The notes: generated from the letters alone by a model not told the origin. Shown: positions 17,345 through 27,113, counted from the stretch's first letter. The stretch is DNA of 64,000 nucleotides from Oscillospiraceae bacterium (GCA_025757845.1 CP107211.1:496001-560000); one strand, 5' to 3'. Numbers and translations: made by a program.

Positions 17345-17548
17345 ATGCGTATTGGTACCAACGAACTGCTGATCATCCTGGCTGTTGCACTGCTGATCTT
17401 TGGACCCAAGAACCTGCCGAAGCTGGGCAAGATGTTCGGCAAGACCATCAGCGGCTTCAAGAAGGGCATGGAGGAGCCGGAGGATTCCGACGATTCCGAG
17501 GAGAAGGCCGAGAAGAAGGCCGCTAAGAAGGACGAAGACGAGGAGTAA
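17345..17548 (+). CDS. tatA: Sec-independent translocase subunit TatA
   Basis: A 67-aa protein with a short N-terminal membrane helix (ELLIILAVALLIF), GPKNLPKLGK and an amphipathic helix (MFGKTISGFKKGM), then an Asp/Glu/Lys-rich tail. This is the classic TatA layout. It lies between the TatB-like gene and tatC. AAAGGAG precedes the start. Confidence 0.94.
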   Translation: MRIGTNELLIILAVALLIFGPKNLPKLGKMFGKTISGFKKGMEEPEDSDDSEEKAEKKAAKKDEDEE

Positions 17549-17550
17549 TT

Positions 17551-18348
17551 GTGGCTACGAACATGAAGCGCAAAAAGAAAGCCGAGGTCATGGAAGATGA
17601 CGGCAGCATGACGCTGACCGGCCATCTGAAGGAACTGCGGAACCGGCTCATCATCTGCGCAGTGGTGTTTGTGGTGGGTGTTGTGGTCTCGCTGGCTTAT
17701 GCAGACCGCCTGATCGACCTGCTCACTGCCATGGGCCGCGATTACTATCAGTTCGTGTCCATTGCACCGCAGGAAAAGCTGATGCAGTACTTCCGCGTGT
17801 CCATTCTGGCTGGCGTGGTGGTCACGGTGCCGGTGGCATTCTACCACATCTACGCCTTTGCAAAGCCGGGCCTGAAAAAGAGCGAGAGCTTTTTCTTCAA
17901 GATGGTCATGCTGCTGGGCCTGGCATTGTTCTGCGTGGGCGTGCTGTTTGCTTACAAGCTCATGATGCCCTTTATGCTGCGGTTCCTCAGCACGGGCATC
18001 GAGGGCGCTGAGTACATCCAGACCACCACCAGCATTGAGAGCTACGTCAACCTCTGCCTGACGATGTTCATCATCTTCGGCTGTGTGTTTGAAATGCCCC
18101 TGATCACGATCATCCTGTCCAAGATGGGCATCATCAACCCCACGCTCCTCAAGCAGGTGCGCGGTGTGGCCATCGTGATCATCTTCTTCATCGCGGCTGT
18201 TGTCACCCCGCCGGACATCGTGTCCCAGTGCATGGTGGCAGGCCCCATGGTGCTGCTGTACTTCATCAGCATCTTCCTGAGCGGCATCTTCTACAAGCCG
18301 AAGTCGGACGATGACGATGAGGACGACGAAGAAGAGGACGACGAATAA
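17551..18348 (+). CDS. tatC: Sec-independent translocase TatC
   Basis: A 265-aa protein with six membrane helices. SMTLTGHLKELRNRLI is the TatC N-terminal signature that recognises the twin-arginine motif, and PLITIILSKMGII and AAVVTPPDIVSQ are conserved C-terminal segments. The GTG at 17551 is chosen because GAGGAG at 17540-17545 precedes it and it directly follows the tatA stop. An in-frame ATG lies at 17563. The C terminus is a run of Asp/Glu. Its likely client in the window is the Tat-signal flavin reductase. Confidence 0.96.
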   Translation: MATNMKRKKKAEVMEDDGSMTLTGHLKELRNRLIICAVVFVVGVVVSLAYADRLIDLLTAMGRDYYQFVSIAPQEKLMQYFRVSILAGVVVTVPVAFYHIYAFAKPGLKKSESFFFKMVMLLGLALFCVGVLFAYKLMMPFMLRFLSTGIEGAEYIQTTTSIESYVNLCLTMFIIFGCVFEMPLITIILSKMGIINPTLLKQVRGVAIVIIFFIAAVVTPPDIVSQCMVAGPMVLLYFISIFLSGIFYKPKSDDDDEDDEEEDDE

Positions 18349-18381
18349 GCGCCTTGACCCGGTTTTCTCGGAAAAACAACA

Positions 18382-18417
18382 AAAGGCTGCTGTGCCGCTT
18401 GGCATGGCAGCCTTTTT
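18382..18417 (+). terminator. Terminator of the tat operon
   Basis: A 15-bp stem with two wobble pairs and a GCTT loop (18382-18396 with 18401-18415), followed by a T-run. Confidence 0.9.
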
Positions 18418-18516
18418 GCGTATGCGGCGCGGCAGCCTCGATTTTAAATCATCCCGGCTATACAAACCACCCGCCCTGTGCTAGAATGGAGCCAACAAAC
18501 AAAAGGCGGTGAGCGG

Positions 18517-20298
18517 ATGCATCCTCTTGCAGAATATCCCCGTCCGGCCATGCGCCGGGACAGCTGTGAGATCCTGAACGGGCCGTGGCAGTATGCCATC
18601 ACCCAGACGGCCGAATACCCTGCGGCCTGGCAGGGCAGCATTCTGGTGCCCTATTCGCCGGAGGCCCCGGCCTCCGGCGTGAACCGCACCCTGCAGCCGG
18701 GGCAGTGGCTGCACTACCACCGCCTGTTCGCCCCGCCGGCGGGGGAGGGCGGCCGGGTGCTGCTGCACTTCGGGGCCGTGGATTATGCCTGCGCCGTGCA
18801 GGTCAATGGGCATCTGGCAGGCGGTCACCGGGGCGGCTACTGGCCCTTCACACTGGACATTACCGACCTGCTCAACGGCACCGGCCGTAACAGCCTGTGG
18901 GTGGCCGTGCAGGACCCCACCGGCCACGGCACCCAGGCCCGGGGCAAACAGACGTTGAAACCCGGCGGGATGTTCTACCCGGCCCAGAGCGGCATCTGGC
19001 AGACCGTCTGGCTGGAGCGGGTGCCGGACAACTATATCCAGACCCTGACCGTCACCCCGGACTACGACGCCCGCACGGTGACGGTGCGGGTGCACACGGC
19101 AAAGCCCGGCGGTGCGGTCAACCTGTGGGCCATGGTGCGGGCCGGGGGCGTGACCATCGCCGAGGACTGGGGCAGCGACGAGGCCGACCAGGACGGCGAA
19201 GTGACCCTGAACATCCCGGAAGAGCATTTCTTCCCATGGAGCCCGGACACGCCCTTCCTCTATGACCTGACGGTGGGCACCAACCAGGGGGAGGAAGCCG
19301 AGTTCGACACGGTGCACAGTTACTTTGCCCTGCGCAAGTGGAGCTGTGCACCGGACGCCCACGGGGTGCTGCGCTTCTGCCTGAACGACAAGCCCATCCT
19401 GCTCAACGGCCTGCTGGATCAGGGCTACTGGCCGGAGGGCCTGTATACGCCGCCCTCGGACGCAGCCGTGGAGCGGGAGCTCAGCGAGGTGAAAGCGCTG
19501 GGCTTCAACCTGCTGCGCAAGCACGCCAAGATCGAGCCGCAGCGCTGGTATTACCACTGCGACCGTCTGGGCCTGATCGTCTGGCAGGACATCGTCAACG
19601 GCGGCAGCGCCTATAATTTGTGGTTCGTCACCTACCTGACCAATGTGCTGCAGCCGTTGCTGCGCCGCTTCCCGGACGGGAAGGCTGCCTACAGCCTGCT
19701 GAGCCGGGCAAAACCGGCCAGCCGGGAGGAATATGCCCACGAACTGGCCGACACGGTACAGGCGCTGCGGTGCCACCCCTGCATTGCCTGCTGGGTGCCC
19801 TTCAACGAAGGGTGGGGGCAGTTCGATGCCGGAAAAGCTGTGCAGGCCCTCCGGGCGCTGGACGGCACCCGTCTGGTGGACGAGGCCAGCGGCTGGTTCG
19901 ACCAGGGCGGGGGCGATGTGCACTCCCTGCACAATTATTTCTATCCGCTGCGCATCCGCCCGCAGAAGCGCACGGTGGCCCTCAGCGAATACGGCGGCAT
20001 TGCCTGGCCCATGCCCGGCCACGAGCCGCCCCACAAGACCTACGGCTACGGCACGGCCAAAGACCGGCAGGAGCTGACTGCCCGCTACAAGAAGCTGCAG
20101 CTGAAAACTGTGCTGCCCCAGCTGGAAAAAGGCCTTTCGGCGCTGGTGTACACCCAGCTCACCGATGTGGAGGACGAGGTGAATGGGCTGTTCACCTACG
20201 ACCGTGCCGCCGTCAAGCCGGACGCCAACGCGGTGCGCTCGGTGAATGCGGCACTGGCCGCCGAGTTTGCAAGAGTGACAAATCCCGCGAAAAAATGA
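18517..20298 (+). CDS. Glycoside hydrolase family 2 protein
   Basis: A 593-aa retaining glycosidase of the GH2 clan (beta-galactosidase / glucuronidase / mannosidase type), cytoplasmic as no signal peptide is seen. Domain order is an N-terminal sugar-binding jelly roll (GGHRGGYWPFTLDITDLL), an immunoglobulin-like middle, and a TIM barrel. In the barrel, WVPFNEGWGQFD holds the acid/base Glu and VALSEYGG the likely nucleophile Glu. The protein is short for GH2, and the substrate is not evident. The ATG at 18517 follows AAAGGCGGTGA. It appears monocistronic. Confidence 0.9.
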   Translation: MHPLAEYPRPAMRRDSCEILNGPWQYAITQTAEYPAAWQGSILVPYSPEAPASGVNRTLQPGQWLHYHRLFAPPAGEGGRVLLHFGAVDYACAVQVNGHLAGGHRGGYWPFTLDITDLLNGTGRNSLWVAVQDPTGHGTQARGKQTLKPGGMFYPAQSGIWQTVWLERVPDNYIQTLTVTPDYDARTVTVRVHTAKPGGAVNLWAMVRAGGVTIAEDWGSDEADQDGEVTLNIPEEHFFPWSPDTPFLYDLTVGTNQGEEAEFDTVHSYFALRKWSCAPDAHGVLRFCLNDKPILLNGLLDQGYWPEGLYTPPSDAAVERELSEVKALGFNLLRKHAKIEPQRWYYHCDRLGLIVWQDIVNGGSAYNLWFVTYLTNVLQPLLRRFPDGKAAYSLLSRAKPASREEYAHELADTVQALRCHPCIACWVPFNEGWGQFDAGKAVQALRALDGTRLVDEASGWFDQGGGDVHSLHNYFYPLRIRPQKRTVALSEYGGIAWPMPGHEPPHKTYGYGTAKDRQELTARYKKLQLKTVLPQLEKGLSALVYTQLTDVEDEVNGLFTYDRAAVKPDANAVRSVNAALAAEFARVTNPAKK

Positions 20299-20303
20299 GC
20301 AAG

Positions 20304-20346
20304 ATCCCCGGTGCAGGAAACAGAGAACTGCACCGGGGATTTTTTT
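20304..20346 (+). terminator. Terminator of the GH2 gene
   Basis: A 13-bp perfect stem (20304-20316 with 20328-20340) followed by a run of seven T. Confidence 0.92.
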
Positions 20347-20384
20347 ACCGGACAAGATTTTGTTTTTTGTTTACAAATGGTTGC

Positions 20385-20411
20385 TTGACATGGAAATATC
20401 CATTTTGTAAT
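20385..20411 (+). promoter_or_regulatory. Probable promoter of the citrate synthase gene
   Basis: A perfect TTGACA (20385-20390) is followed after 15 bases by TGTAAT (20406-20411). The spacing is short, so strength may depend on an activator. Confidence 0.5.
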
Positions 20412-20506
20412 CTGAAAGGGTATTCAATTTACATGAAATGCCGCTGGAAACGCGGGCCGGTGCACCGGCTGCGTCTGCCAGCCTCCGGGGAAAGGAGCAA
20501 CACACC

Positions 20507-21862
20507 ATGGACTACCTGCAGAACGTGATGGGATATTTTGACCAGCAGCAGCCGCTGTGTGCACAGCATGATAAGATCAGCAAGGATCTGTATCAGGAAT
20601 ATGGCGTCAAGGCCGGCCTGCGTGACGAGAACGGAAAGGGCGTGCTGGCGGGCCTGACCAACATTTCGGACATCCGCGCCTTTGAGTATGTGGACGGCGT
20701 CAAGCGCCCGGCCCACGGTCAGCTGCTCTACCGCGGCTACGACGTCAAGGACCTGATCAACGGCAGCCGCGGCGGCCGCTTTGCCTTTGAAGAGGCGGGC
20801 TATCTGCTGCTGTTCGGTGAGCTGCCCACCCCGGAAAAGCTGGAAGAATTCTGCCGGGTGCTGGGCGAGTGCCGTACCATGCCCACCAATTTTACCCGTG
20901 ACGTGATCATGAAGGCCCCCAGCCACGACATCATGAATTCCATGGCCCGCAGCGTGCTGACCCTGGCCTCCTACGACCCCAAGGCATCGGATTTGTCCAT
21001 TCCCAACGTGCTGCGCCAGAGCATCCAGCTGGCCAGCATCTTCCCCATGCTGGCCGTGTATGCCTACCACGCCTACGACCACTACGAGAAGGACGGCAGC
21101 ATGTACATCCATCGGCCCGACCCGCAGCTGTCTACCGCCGAGAATTTCCTGCGGATGCTGCGGCCGGACATGCAGTACACCCCGCTGGAAGCCCGCGTGC
21201 TGGATGTGGCACTGCTGCTGCACGCCGAGCATGGCGGCGGCAACAACTCCACCTTTACCACCCGCGTGGTCACCTCCTCCGGCACCGATACCTACTCGGC
21301 CATGGCGGCGGCGCTGTGCTCCCTCAAGGGCCCGCGCCACGGCGGTGCCAACCTGATGGTGATGCAGATGATGCAGAACATCCGCGAGAATCTGCACGAC
21401 CAGGAGGACGAAGAGGAGCTGGAAACCTACCTGAAAAAACTGCTGCACGGCGAAGCCTTTGACCACAAGGGCCTGATCTACGGCATGGGCCACGCGGTCT
21501 ACTCCCTCAGCGACCCCCGTGAGGTGGTGTTCAAGGGCTATGTGGAGCAGCTGGCCCACGAGAAGGGCCGGGACAAGGACCTGGCCCTGTACGCCAAGAT
21601 CGAGCGCATGGCCCCGCAGCTCATCGCCGAAGAACGGAAGATCTTCAAGGGCGTCAGCCCCAACGTGGATTTCTACAGCGGCTTTGTGTACGATATGCTG
21701 GGCATCCCCATGGAGCTGTACACCCCGCTGTTTGCCGTGGCCCGCATCATGGGCTGGAGTGCCCACCGCATCGAAGAGCTGCTCAGCGCCAACAAGATCA
21801 TCCGTCCGGCCTACAAGAGCCTGGGCGGCACCCACGACTACATCCCGCGGGATGCACGATAA
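20507..21862 (+). CDS. gltA: Citrate synthase
   Basis: A 451-aa citrate/2-methylcitrate synthase family protein that condenses oxaloacetate with acetyl-CoA. The catalytic set is visible: HAEHGGGNN, YGMGHAVYSLSDPR and PNVDFYSGFVYDMLG (His, His, Asp). The start is fixed by AAAGGAG at 20491-20497. In such anaerobes it feeds 2-oxoglutarate for glutamate synthesis. A MarR-type regulator follows 15 bp downstream. Confidence 0.95.
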   Translation: MDYLQNVMGYFDQQQPLCAQHDKISKDLYQEYGVKAGLRDENGKGVLAGLTNISDIRAFEYVDGVKRPAHGQLLYRGYDVKDLINGSRGGRFAFEEAGYLLLFGELPTPEKLEEFCRVLGECRTMPTNFTRDVIMKAPSHDIMNSMARSVLTLASYDPKASDLSIPNVLRQSIQLASIFPMLAVYAYHAYDHYEKDGSMYIHRPDPQLSTAENFLRMLRPDMQYTPLEARVLDVALLLHAEHGGGNNSTFTTRVVTSSGTDTYSAMAAALCSLKGPRHGGANLMVMQMMQNIRENLHDQEDEEELETYLKKLLHGEAFDHKGLIYGMGHAVYSLSDPREVVFKGYVEQLAHEKGRDKDLALYAKIERMAPQLIAEERKIFKGVSPNVDFYSGFVYDMLGIPMELYTPLFAVARIMGWSAHRIEELLSANKIIRPAYKSLGGTHDYIPRDAR

Positions 21863-21877
21863 CAGGAGGGCTGTGCC

Positions 21878-22324
21878 ATGAAACAGGAAGCCATGCAGAA
21901 GCACCCGGAAGAGTGGTTCTTCTTGCACAATTTTGACGTGGACCGGGTGTTCAGCACCATCCGGCGCACGGATTATCTGGTGCTGTTCTACATCAAGATG
22001 CGGCAGGAGAGCCACCCGGACGAGAAACTCTATCTGGCTGATCTTGCCGCCGAGATGGGCGTGAAGGTGACCGAGCTGTCCAAGGGCATCGAGAAGCTGC
22101 AGGACCAGGGCTATGTGCGCTGGCTCACCGACCGGGAGGCCGGCCGCACCTATGTGGAGCTGACCAGCAAGGCTGTGGAGCTGATGGCCGAGGAACGCGA
22201 TTTCATGAAGCGCTGCTATGCCCGCCTGCGCACCGAGCTGGGGGACGAAGAGCTGCGCCGCACCGTGGACACCCTGCAGCACATGCGGGATATCCTGAAG
22301 GACGAGCGGGAGCGCGGCGCGTAA
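21878..22324 (+). CDS. MarR-like winged-helix regulator
   Basis: A 148-aa winged-helix protein. LADLAAEMGVKVTELSKGIEKLQDQGYVRWLTDREAGRTYVEL, read in pieces, is the helix-turn-helix and wing of a MarR-type regulator. The C-terminal helix probably dimerises. Close spacing to the citrate synthase gene suggests cotranscription and possible regulation of central metabolism, but no operator was identified. Confidence 0.8.
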   Translation: MKQEAMQKHPEEWFFLHNFDVDRVFSTIRRTDYLVLFYIKMRQESHPDEKLYLADLAAEMGVKVTELSKGIEKLQDQGYVRWLTDREAGRTYVELTSKAVELMAEERDFMKRCYARLRTELGDEELRRTVDTLQHMRDILKDERERGA

Positions 22325-22350
22325 GCTCCGCCCCAAAATACAACGCCGAA

Positions 22351-22386
22351 AAAGGCCCCGCTTCCGGGTGTGGAAGCGGGGCCTTT
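22351..22386. terminator. Bidirectional terminator
   Basis: A 15-bp perfect stem (22351-22365 with 22372-22386) between convergent genes, AAA on the left and TTT on the right. Confidence 0.88.
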
Positions 22387-22403
22387 ATGCGTTTGGGGGC
22401 AGA

Positions 22404-23528
22404 TCAGCTGTTGCTGGAAGAGGACGGGTTCACGATCTTGCTGGCGGGCATCTTGTTCATGGCAGAGGTGCTGAGGTTATTCTCCAGCGTGCTGCCGTAG
22501 GCGGTGAGGGCATCTTCCAGCTCGTCGCCCTTCATGTCGCTCAGGATCTGGGTGCGCAGGGCGTCCAGCGTGGACACCTGCAGCGGGTCAATGCGCATCA
22601 TCAGGATGATGGAAGCGGCATTGTACTGCACGGCAGCGGCCTCGCCGTACACAAGGCCGCGCACGGCGTCGGCGGCACCGTCCTGGGTAAAGGCACCGGT
22701 CAGGTCGCTTTCGGTCAGCAGTTCGGTCTGCACGCTGGCAGCATCCTCGGCGGGGGTGGAGTCCAGCACGGCGTAGATGTCCGGCAGGGCGGCAGAAGCG
22801 GCAGAATGCAGGGCGCTGACCTGCTCGGACACCGAGCCGTCCTGCGTTTCACTGCAGCTTGCGGCGGCCGCCTGTGCCAGCTGCAGCATCTGGGCCTTCT
22901 GGTCATCGGAGGCGAACACAAAGGTGCTGGTGTTGTACAGCGGGATGTTCACATAGGCCAGCTCGTACATCTGGCTGTCCAGATGCTCGGTCAGGTCGCT
23001 GTCGTCCACGGGGCTTTCGCCGTCCGGACCGTACACCAGCGTCAGCAGCAGGGTGTGCTTGAGCTGGATGCGCTCAAAGGCCTTGAGGGTCTCCAGGCCG
23101 ATGCCGTTGGCGGTGTAGGTGCTGCCGTACTGGTCCATCAGCTGCTGGGCGTAGTTGTCGGCCACCTGGGTCTGTTCGGCGGTCAGATCCCCACCCAGAT
23201 CGGCAAAGCGGGCGTCGATGGCGGCAAAGGTGCGCAGGGTCTCCAGCGTCTTGTCGGCCACATAGTCCTGGACCACGGCGGTCTCGCCGCTGTCGGCATC
23301 GGTGGTGATGGTCTCCTTCAGGAAGGCCTTCACGTCAGTGGTGTCCTGGTCCTTGCCGGCCAGCTGGGCAGCCTGCTGGTAGGCGCTGAACTGGGCCAGC
23401 AGATACAGGCCGGAGGACACTTCAAAGTCGCCGACCTTGCCCACGGTGTCCGGGGTGGACAGGCCGCAGCTTGCCAGACTGAAGATCATGACGAGTGCGC
23501 ATACCAGCGCAAGCAGTTTCTTTTTCAT
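22404..23528 (-). CDS. SurA/PrsA-like lipoprotein
   Basis: A 374-aa exported lipoprotein. MKKKLLALVCALVMIFSLASCG is a lipoprotein signal with lipobox LASC. The rest is helical, like the N-terminal chaperone domain of SurA/PrsA foldases. No clear parvulin domain is visible, so isomerase activity is doubtful. It lies downstream of mfd, where Firmicutes often keep a PrsA-type gene, so a role in folding exported proteins is inferred. The start at 23528 matches the signal peptide. Confidence 0.75.
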   Translation of the reverse strand: MKKKLLALVCALVMIFSLASCGLSTPDTVGKVGDFEVSSGLYLLAQFSAYQQAAQLAGKDQDTTDVKAFLKETITTDADSGETAVVQDYVADKTLETLRTFAAIDARFADLGGDLTAEQTQVADNYAQQLMDQYGSTYTANGIGLETLKAFERIQLKHTLLLTLVYGPDGESPVDDSDLTEHLDSQMYELAYVNIPLYNTSTFVFASDDQKAQMLQLAQAAAASCSETQDGSVSEQVSALHSAASAALPDIYAVLDSTPAEDAASVQTELLTESDLTGAFTQDGAADAVRGLVYGEAAAVQYNAASIILMMRIDPLQVSTLDALRTQILSDMKGDELEDALTAYGSTLENNLSTSAMNKMPASKIVNPSSSSNS

Positions 23529-23562
23529 GTGTAATGCTCCTGTTTTTTGAAATTGTAGATGG

Positions 23563-23616
23563 CTCGCCCTCTCAGGCACTGACATCGAGCGGATGCGAGA
23601 GGACTGAGAGGGCGAG
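23563..23616. repeat. Inverted repeat between mfd and the lipoprotein gene
   Basis: A 13-bp perfect stem (23563-23575 with 23604-23616) and a 28-base loop. No T-run follows on the leftward strand, so it is not a normal terminator. It could stabilise or process the mRNA. Confidence 0.6.
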
Positions 23617-23627
23617 GATGCTATCGG

Positions 23628-26600
23628 TTACTTGCTTTCCTGCGGTTTGTCCTTGCCATTCAGGATTTCCGCCATCGCCTTGAGGATGCTCTGCAGCAGT
23701 TCCAGCGGCTTTTCGTCGGGGTGCAGGGTGACCGAAAGGTAAGGCTTTGAGCCTGCCCCGGCGGTGACGCGGCCGTTGAAGGCCACCAGCAGACCCCGGA
23801 TCATGGGCACATCCAGGTGTTCCAGATTCAGCACGATGGTGTCCTTCTTCTGGGTCACCTCGTACACGCCCACGGCGGTGGCCTGCACCCGCACCAGCGA
23901 AACGTTCACCAGGTCGCTCACCGAGGGCGGCGGGTCACCGTAGCGGTCGATGAGCTCGTCCAGTACGTCGGCGGCGTCCTCCGGGGTCTGGATGGCGGCA
24001 ATGCGCTTGTAGGCTTCGATGCGGCCCGGCCCGTCGGCGATGTATTTCTCCGGGATGTAGGCGTCCACCCGCAGGTCCACCAGGCATTCGCTCTTGTCGC
24101 GCTGCACCGGCTCGCCTTTGGCGCGGGCGATGGCCTGCCCCAGCATCTTGACGTAGAGGTCGTAGCCTACAGCCTCCATGTGGCCGTGCTGGCTGTGGCC
24201 CAGCAGGCTGCCGGCACCGCGGATCTGCAGATCGCGCATGGCGATGCGGAAGCCGGAACCAAAGGCCGTGAACTCCCGGATGGCCGACAGCCGCTTCTGG
24301 GCAATGTCTGTCAGGGTCTTGTCCCGCCGGAAGGTGAAGTAGGCGTAGGCCTTGCGGCCGCTGCGGCCCACCCGACCCCGGATCTGGTACAGCTGAGCCA
24401 GACCCATGCGGTCGGCGTCCTCAATGATGAGGGTATTGCAGTTGCGCACGTCGATGCCGGTCTCGATCAGGGTGGTGCACACCAGAATGTCGATCTCGCC
24501 GTTGAGCAGGTGCTGCCACACCGGGTTCAGCTCCTCCTCGGTCATCTTGCCGTGGGCAATGCCCACCCGGGCACCGGGCACCATCTGGCTCACATGGGCG
24601 GCACAGGCCTCGATGTTGTCCACCCGGTTGTGCAGGTAATACACCTGCCCGCCGCGGGCCAGCTCCTTTTTCATGGCCTCGGCCAGGATCACGTCGTTGT
24701 ACTCCAGCACAAAGGTCTCCACGGGCTGGCGCTCAATGGGCGGCTGCTCGATGGTGGAAAGGTCCCGGATGCCGCTCATGGCCATGTTCAGGGTGCGGGG
24801 GATGGGGGTGGCCGACAGGGTGAGCATGTCCACCCCGATGAAGTTCTCCTTGAGCTTTTCCTTGTGCTTGACGCCGAAGCGCTGTTCCTCGTCGATGATC
24901 ACAAGGCCCAGGTCGTGGAACTTCACGTCCTTGGACAGCAGCCGGTGGGTGCCCACCACGATATCCACGCTGCCGGACTGCAGGCCCCGCAGGGTCTCCT
25001 TCTGCTGCTTGGCGGTGCGGAAGCGGGACATCATCTCCACCTTCACAGGGAAGGCCTCCATGCGGGAAAGGATGGTGTTGTAATGCTGCCAGGCCAGCAG
25101 GGTGGTGGGGGCCAGAATGGCGCACTGCTTACCGCCCATCACGCACTTGAAGGCGGCCCGCAGGGCTACTTCGGTCTTGCCCACGCCCACGTCGCCGCAG
25201 AGCAGCCGGTCCATGGGGTACCCCTTTTCCATGTCCTGTTTGATCTCGGCGGTGGCGTTGAGCTGATCGTCGGTCTCGTCGTAGTCGAAACGGGTCTCAA
25301 AGTCCCGCTGCCAGTCGCCGTCGGGCGGGAAGGCGTAGCCGGTGGCCTGCCGACGGCGGGCATACAGCTCGATGAGCTCCTGCGCCATCTCCTCGGTGGC
25401 CTTTTTGACCTTGGCACGGGTGCGCTGCCACTCGGCACCGCCCAGCTTGGCCAGCTTGACCTTTTCTTCGTCGCCGGGGGCGGTGTAGCGGCTCAGCAGG
25501 TCCAGCTGGGTGACGGGCACATACAGCACGTCCGAGCCGGAATACTGCACCTTGAGGTAATCCTTGATGGCACCCTGCACTTCCAGCCGCTGGATGCCCG
25601 CATACATGCCGATGCCGTGGCTCTGGTGCACCACATAGTCGCCGGGCTTGATATCGGAAAGGCTGGACAGGGCGTTCTTATTCTTTTTGCGCTTTTTGGT
25701 CTCGGCGGCGGTCTCTTCGTCCAGACCGTGGCGGCGGGACGAGAGCACGGCCGCGTGAGCAAACGGGAAGGTGCACCCGGCGGTCAGATGGCCCGGCAGC
25801 ACCTGTACGATGCCCTTGGCGGGGCGCACATCCCGGCTCATGCTCACCGAGTAGCCCTTGTCGGCCAGGTCACGGGTGAGGGCAGCGGCACCCTTGGGGG
25901 TGCCGGAAAACAGGGTAATGGCATACCCCTGTGCAAGGAGCGGGTCCAGGTCCTCCCGCAGGGAGGCCAGGTCGCCGTTCCAATTGGGGGCCGCAAAGGC
26001 CTCGGCATTGATGAGGTCTTTCAGTTTGAACTCGTTCATGCCGCGCAGGAAGTTCTCGCACAGCAGGGTGCTCTGCTTCTGGGCGGCGATGACCAGATCG
26101 TCCATGGTCTGGTACAGCACATCCAGCCCGGGGCAGAGCACGCCCTCTTCCAGCAGGCCGGTCAGCTCCTCGCTGCGGCGGAACTCGGTGGCCTTCTGGG
26201 CATCGCGGATGCCGCCCACCTCGTCCAGAATGAACAGGGGCGCGTCCAGATGATCCAGCAGGGTGGCCGGTTCCGGGTAGCGGATGCCGTAATACTTGTC
26301 CATGGCTTCCGGCATCAGGCCGGAGTCCAGCTGGGACAGGTCGGCTTCGGTGGCCTTTTCCAGCGCGGTGCGGTGTTTGCCGCGGGCCTTTTTCACAGCG
26401 GCACGCAGGGCCTCGGCAGTCTCTTCGGTGCTGCCGAACAGCACTTCGCGGGCAGGGGAAAGGTAGATCTTTTCCAGTGCGCCGTCCCGCCGCTGGGTCA
26501 GCAGGTCAAAGGAGGCCATGGAGTCGATCTCATCGTCCCAGTATTCCACACGGGCAGGCTGGCGCATATCCGGGGCATAGATGTCCACGATATCGCCGCG

Positions 26601-27113
26601 CACGCTGAACTGGCCGGGGCCGTCCACCTGACTGCGGCGCACATACCCGGCGGCAAACAGCCGGGCCACCAGCGCTTCGCGGTTGTACACCATGCCGGGC
26701 TTGAGGGTGAGGGTGTTTTTCAGGAATTCATCGCGGGGCACCGTGTACTGCAACAGGGCTTCGGCAGGGACACAGACAGCCTGCAGCCGCCCGCCCGCCA
26801 ATGCACCCAGCACCGAAAGGCGGCGATACTCGTATTCACGCCCGGCACCCTCCACCGGGCGCAGCATGAAGTCCCGGGGCGGGAACACCGCCGCGGCAAG
26901 GCCCAGCGCCTTGAGGTCATCCGCAAAGTGGGTGGCCTCGGCTTCGCCCGGGGTCACGATGCAGAGCACCCGGCCCAGATCCTTCTGCAAAGCGGCATAC
27001 AGCAGGGCCCGGCCTGCCGGGGGCAGACCGAACAGCGCTGCCGGGCCGGGCTTTGCAAAGCTGGCCGCGATCTTCTGGTATTCCTGGGTCGCTTTCAACA
27101 GGGCTTCGTACAT
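23628..27113 (-). CDS. mfd: Transcription-repair coupling factor Mfd
   Basis: A full-length 1161-aa Mfd that removes stalled RNA polymerase and recruits UvrA. The UvrB-like N-terminal module, the RNA-polymerase-interaction region (KPGDYVVHQSHGIGMYAGI) and a RecG-like translocase are seen in order. Motor motifs include GDVGVGKTEVALRAAF, DEEQRFGVKHKE, TLSATPIPRTLN and QIRGRVGRSGRKAYAYF. It lies downstream of pth, as in many Firmicutes. A long antisense frame over it is a codon-bias artefact. Confidence 0.98.
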   Translation of the reverse strand: MYEALLKATQEYQKIAASFAKPGPAALFGLPPAGRALLYAALQKDLGRVLCIVTPGEAEATHFADDLKALGLAAAVFPPRDFMLRPVEGAGREYEYRRLSVLGALAGGRLQAVCVPAEALLQYTVPRDEFLKNTLTLKPGMVYNREALVARLFAAGYVRRSQVDGPGQFSVRGDIVDIYAPDMRQPARVEYWDDEIDSMASFDLLTQRRDGALEKIYLSPAREVLFGSTEETAEALRAAVKKARGKHRTALEKATEADLSQLDSGLMPEAMDKYYGIRYPEPATLLDHLDAPLFILDEVGGIRDAQKATEFRRSEELTGLLEEGVLCPGLDVLYQTMDDLVIAAQKQSTLLCENFLRGMNEFKLKDLINAEAFAAPNWNGDLASLREDLDPLLAQGYAITLFSGTPKGAAALTRDLADKGYSVSMSRDVRPAKGIVQVLPGHLTAGCTFPFAHAAVLSSRRHGLDEETAAETKKRKKNKNALSSLSDIKPGDYVVHQSHGIGMYAGIQRLEVQGAIKDYLKVQYSGSDVLYVPVTQLDLLSRYTAPGDEEKVKLAKLGGAEWQRTRAKVKKATEEMAQELIELYARRRQATGYAFPPDGDWQRDFETRFDYDETDDQLNATAEIKQDMEKGYPMDRLLCGDVGVGKTEVALRAAFKCVMGGKQCAILAPTTLLAWQHYNTILSRMEAFPVKVEMMSRFRTAKQQKETLRGLQSGSVDIVVGTHRLLSKDVKFHDLGLVIIDEEQRFGVKHKEKLKENFIGVDMLTLSATPIPRTLNMAMSGIRDLSTIEQPPIERQPVETFVLEYNDVILAEAMKKELARGGQVYYLHNRVDNIEACAAHVSQMVPGARVGIAHGKMTEEELNPVWQHLLNGEIDILVCTTLIETGIDVRNCNTLIIEDADRMGLAQLYQIRGRVGRSGRKAYAYFTFRRDKTLTDIAQKRLSAIREFTAFGSGFRIAMRDLQIRGAGSLLGHSQHGHMEAVGYDLYVKMLGQAIARAKGEPVQRDKSECLVDLRVDAYIPEKYIADGPGRIEAYKRIAAIQTPEDAADVLDELIDRYGDPPPSVSDLVNVSLVRVQATAVGVYEVTQKKDTIVLNLEHLDVPMIRGLLVAFNGRVTAGAGSKPYLSVTLHPDEKPLELLQSILKAMAEILNGKDKPQESK

